Shown here in pieces: positions 5,006 to 6,775 of a DNA stretch of 6,775 nt. The notes beneath the pieces were generated by a model, which searched no databases, was not told the origin of the DNA, and saw only the letters and a program-made list of their open reading frames with translations. The position numbers were made by a program, and so were the translations under genes. The stretch spans positions 1-6,775 of the forward strand of contig DPWT01000008.1 in assembly GCA_003527555.1 (NCBI GenBank), given 5' to 3'. Source of the stretch: Verrucomicrobiales bacterium. Its GTDB lineage: Bacteria; Verrucomicrobiota; Verrucomicrobiia; Verrucomicrobiales; Akkermansiaceae. Every line of letters starts with the position of its first letter. Position 1 is the first letter of the stretch.

Positions 5006-6562
5006 ATGAGTTCTGCCACTACCGACAAACTATTTCAGGAAATTTTGGCTGCACGCGAGCGAGTTTACGCGGTGGGCGAGACAACGCCATTGGAGGAACT
5101 TATTTTGCCTAATACGAAAGCCCATGTTTGGGTGAAACGTGAGGATCTCGGTCCGATTAAAGCGTTCAAGTGGCGCGGTGCATACAACGCGATGGCAGCA
5201 CTCACCGACGAAGAGCGGGCGAGGGGAGTCGTGGCGGCATCAGCTGGAAACCATGCTCAAGGAGTCGCTCTCGGAGCAGCGGCTCTTGGTTGCGGGGCAG
5301 TGATCTTTATGCCCCGATCCACACCAGAGGTGAAGCAACGGGAGGTTAAGCGTTTCGGAGGAAGCGCCGTAGATGTTAGGCTTGTGGGTGATACCTATGA
5401 CGATGCTGGATTGGCGGCAAAACAATTCTGTGATGAGAACGGAGCTGTTTATATTCATCCTTATGATAATCTCGTGACGATGGGAGGGCAGGGCACTTTG
5501 GCAGATGAGGTAGTGATGAGTGGCAAAGGGCCGTTCGACCGTGTTTACCTCGCAGTTGGTGGTGGCGGGCTTGCGGCAGCCGTAGCGTGCTGGCTGAAAC
5601 GCTACTGGCCAGAGGTCAAGGTCTTTGGTGTAGAGGGATTGGGGCAGGCATCGATGCAGGCTGCGATGATTGCGGGTGAACCGGTGGATCTAGATTATTT
5701 GGATGTCTTTTGTGATGGTACAGCCGTGCGTAAGGTGGGTGACCATACTTTTAAATTATGCAATGAGCTACTAGACGGTATTGTGACCGTGACGAATGAT
5801 GAGGTATGTCATGCGATTCGTAGTATGTGGGAGAGCTTACGTATTATTCCTGAGCCGAGTGGCGCCATGGCACTAGCTGGTTTTCAGAAGCACGATCAAT
5901 CTGGCGAGATTGCCGATGGTGAGAAAGTGCTTACTGTGGTGTGTGGTGCGAACATGGATTTCGCCCAACTTGGCGGCATCGCTATGCGTGCCGGCATTGG
6001 CTCAAAACAACGTCGCTTTTTCCGAGTTCCTGTTCCAGAGGGTAAAGGATCACTTGTTGAATTTCTCGAGGAAATGCCTGCGGATGTAAGTATCATCGAT
6101 TTACAGTATGGTAAGGTAGATTCAGACCCCCAGTATCCTGTAATCGGATTCATTGGAACGGTGAGTGATTACGCTGATCTTGACTCTATGTTTGCAAACC
6201 GCGGAGTTGAGGCTCTAGATGTGTCGCAGGATGACGATGTGGGATACCGCATCATCAACTACACGCCGGAGTTGTTCACAAACCCGCTTTTCATCAATAT
6301 AGAGTTTCCTGAGCGAGCGGGTGCCTTTCTTGAGTTTATGAGGGGAGTGAAGGATATTGCTAGCCTTTGTTACTTCAATTACGCATATTCTGGTGAGCGC
6401 GTGGGGCGTGCTTTGGTTGGCATGGAATTTGCATCATCTGCGGATAGAGATACTTGTATGAGACGCATCGAAGCGATGCAGAGTGCTGGAATTCGAGCCG
6501 CTCGTGAAGTCAGTGACGAGACATTCTATCGTCTCACGGGGGCAGAGCGGAATAATAAGTGA
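5006..6562 (+). CDS. ilvA: Threonine deaminase (threonine ammonia-lyase), biosynthetic type with two ACT-like domains
   Basis: This PLP enzyme converts L-threonine to 2-oxobutanoate and ammonia, the first committed step of isoleucine synthesis, in the cytoplasm. With ATG at 5006 the product has 518 residues, close to E. coli IlvA (514). The catalytic domain (about 15-330) has KREDLGPIKAFKWRGAY (44-60), with Lys55 as the expected Schiff-base lysine, SAGNHAQG (79-86), the phosphate-binding GGGGLA (185-190) and VVCGANMDF (311-319). Two ACT-like regulatory domains follow at about 336-413 (FFRVPVPEGKGSLVEFL) and 428-511 (LFINIEFPERAGAFLEFM). In relatives this tandem mediates inhibition by isoleucine and relief by valine, so the same is likely here. 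Its presence argues against the short catabolic TdcB type. A TTG at 5003 just before ATG is an alternative start that adds one residue; no Shine-Dalgarno sequence supports either. It stands alone after the secY terminator; no other ilv gene is in view. Confidence 0.96.
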   Translation: MSSATTDKLFQEILAARERVYAVGETTPLEELILPNTKAHVWVKREDLGPIKAFKWRGAYNAMAALTDEERARGVVAASAGNHAQGVALGAAALGCGAVIFMPRSTPEVKQREVKRFGGSAVDVRLVGDTYDDAGLAAKQFCDENGAVYIHPYDNLVTMGGQGTLADEVVMSGKGPFDRVYLAVGGGGLAAAVACWLKRYWPEVKVFGVEGLGQASMQAAMIAGEPVDLDYLDVFCDGTAVRKVGDHTFKLCNELLDGIVTVTNDEVCHAIRSMWESLRIIPEPSGAMALAGFQKHDQSGEIADGEKVLTVVCGANMDFAQLGGIAMRAGIGSKQRRFFRVPVPEGKGSLVEFLEEMPADVSIIDLQYGKVDSDPQYPVIGFIGTVSDYADLDSMFANRGVEALDVSQDDDVGYRIINYTPELFTNPLFINIEFPERAGAFLEFMRGVKDIASLCYFNYAYSGERVGRALVGMEFASSADRDTCMRRIEAMQSAGIRAAREVSDETFYRLTGAERNNK

Positions 6563-6644
6563 GCTTATCAACTTGATTCCATGCACTTTGGGCTTGCTTG
6601 CTATCCACGCAGACGCTAATTCCCCTACATATCAATCATTTCCC

Positions 6645-6775
6645 ATGGGCAAACAACATAACAAAGTCATCAAGCGCAGCCGCCGAAAGCAGTATCTAAA
6701 GCGTAAAAAGGAGCAAGTGAAAGCTACAATCGCGGCTGCACAATCATCCAAGCCAGCAAAAAAAGTGGCAAAGAA
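6645..6775 (+). CDS. Small, highly basic protein of unknown function, 3'-truncated by the window edge
   Basis: An open frame starts at ATG 6645 and runs to the window end without a stop; 43 residues are visible. It begins MGKQHNKVIKRSRRKQYLKR and continues with KKEQVKATIAAAQSSKPAKK. Residues 3-26 are strongly basic and likely helical; the rest is Ala/Lys-rich and probably flexible. There are no membrane segments or cysteines. The composition resembles small ribosomal proteins or the tails of nucleic-acid-binding proteins, but I cannot match it to a named family, and no function is claimed. I have a weak impression of similar short MGKQHNKV-type proteins in Verrucomicrobiota, which a search should test. 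It lies 82 nt after ilvA; that spacer has no Shine-Dalgarno sequence, no clear terminator and no convincing promoter. That the ORF is coding is inferred from its clean start and biased, protein-like composition. Confidence 0.65.
   Translation, partial: MGKQHNKVIKRSRRKQYLKRKKEQVKATIAAAQSSKPAKKVAK

Noticed and set aside
4858..5112. + strand ORF of 84 residues spanning the secY end, terminator and ilvA start
   Set aside because: It runs through a strong terminator hairpin and overlaps two certain genes in another frame.
6563..6644. Promoter or terminator in the ilvA-small ORF spacer
   Set aside because: TTGATT, TTGGGC and TTGCTT were tried against TGCTAT and GCTAAT, but spacings are 15, 20 or 21 bp; no stem with a T-run is visible.
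1..6775. Mobile elements, CRISPR arrays, tRNA or rRNA genes, defence or biosynthetic islands
   Set aside because: No inverted repeats with a transposase, regularly spaced repeats or RNA-gene signatures were seen; nearly all bases belong to core genes.

Overview
The window holds the downstream half of a bacterial spc ribosomal-protein operon, followed by a separate amino-acid biosynthesis gene and the start of a small basic ORF. All genes lie on the + strand. The order is rplE (uL5, start just off the left edge), rpsH (uS8), rplF (uL6), rplR (uL18), rpsE (uS5), rplO (uL15) and secY, then a strong intrinsic terminator, ilvA (threonine deaminase with two C-terminal ACT-like domains), and a Lys/Arg-rich small protein cut by the right edge.

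The likely source is a member of the PVC group, most probably Verrucomicrobiota. The arguments are: rpsN (uS14) is missing between rplE and rpsH; rpmD (uL30) is missing between rpsE and rplO, as I recall for chlamydial relatives; uS5 carries a long low-complexity N-terminal extension; SecY is longer than usual; and nearly all genes lack a Shine-Dalgarno sequence. This placement is inference from gene order and protein character, not from a search.

Positions 1-3243 encode ribosomal proteins with 20-46 nt gaps, presumably one transcript. Positions 3244-3377 are a 134-nt spacer with a 12-bp hairpin and a weak possible promoter ahead of secY. secY (3378-4892) encodes the central pore subunit of the Sec translocon and, unusually, predicts an extra C-terminal membrane helix. 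A textbook terminator (4916-4953) closes the unit, so the usual adk/map/infA/rpmJ/rpsM continuation does not follow. ilvA has its own possible promoter close to its start codon.

The main points for a second look are: (1) the acidic plus RGG-box extension of uS5; (2) the predicted eleventh membrane helix of SecY; (3) the nearly complete absence of Shine-Dalgarno sequences, with one very strong exception at rplF; (4) short sequence blocks shared by the leaders of rpsH, rplF and rplR; (5) the truncated basic ORF at the right edge. I see no mobile element, CRISPR array, tRNA or rRNA, and no convincing new multi-gene system.
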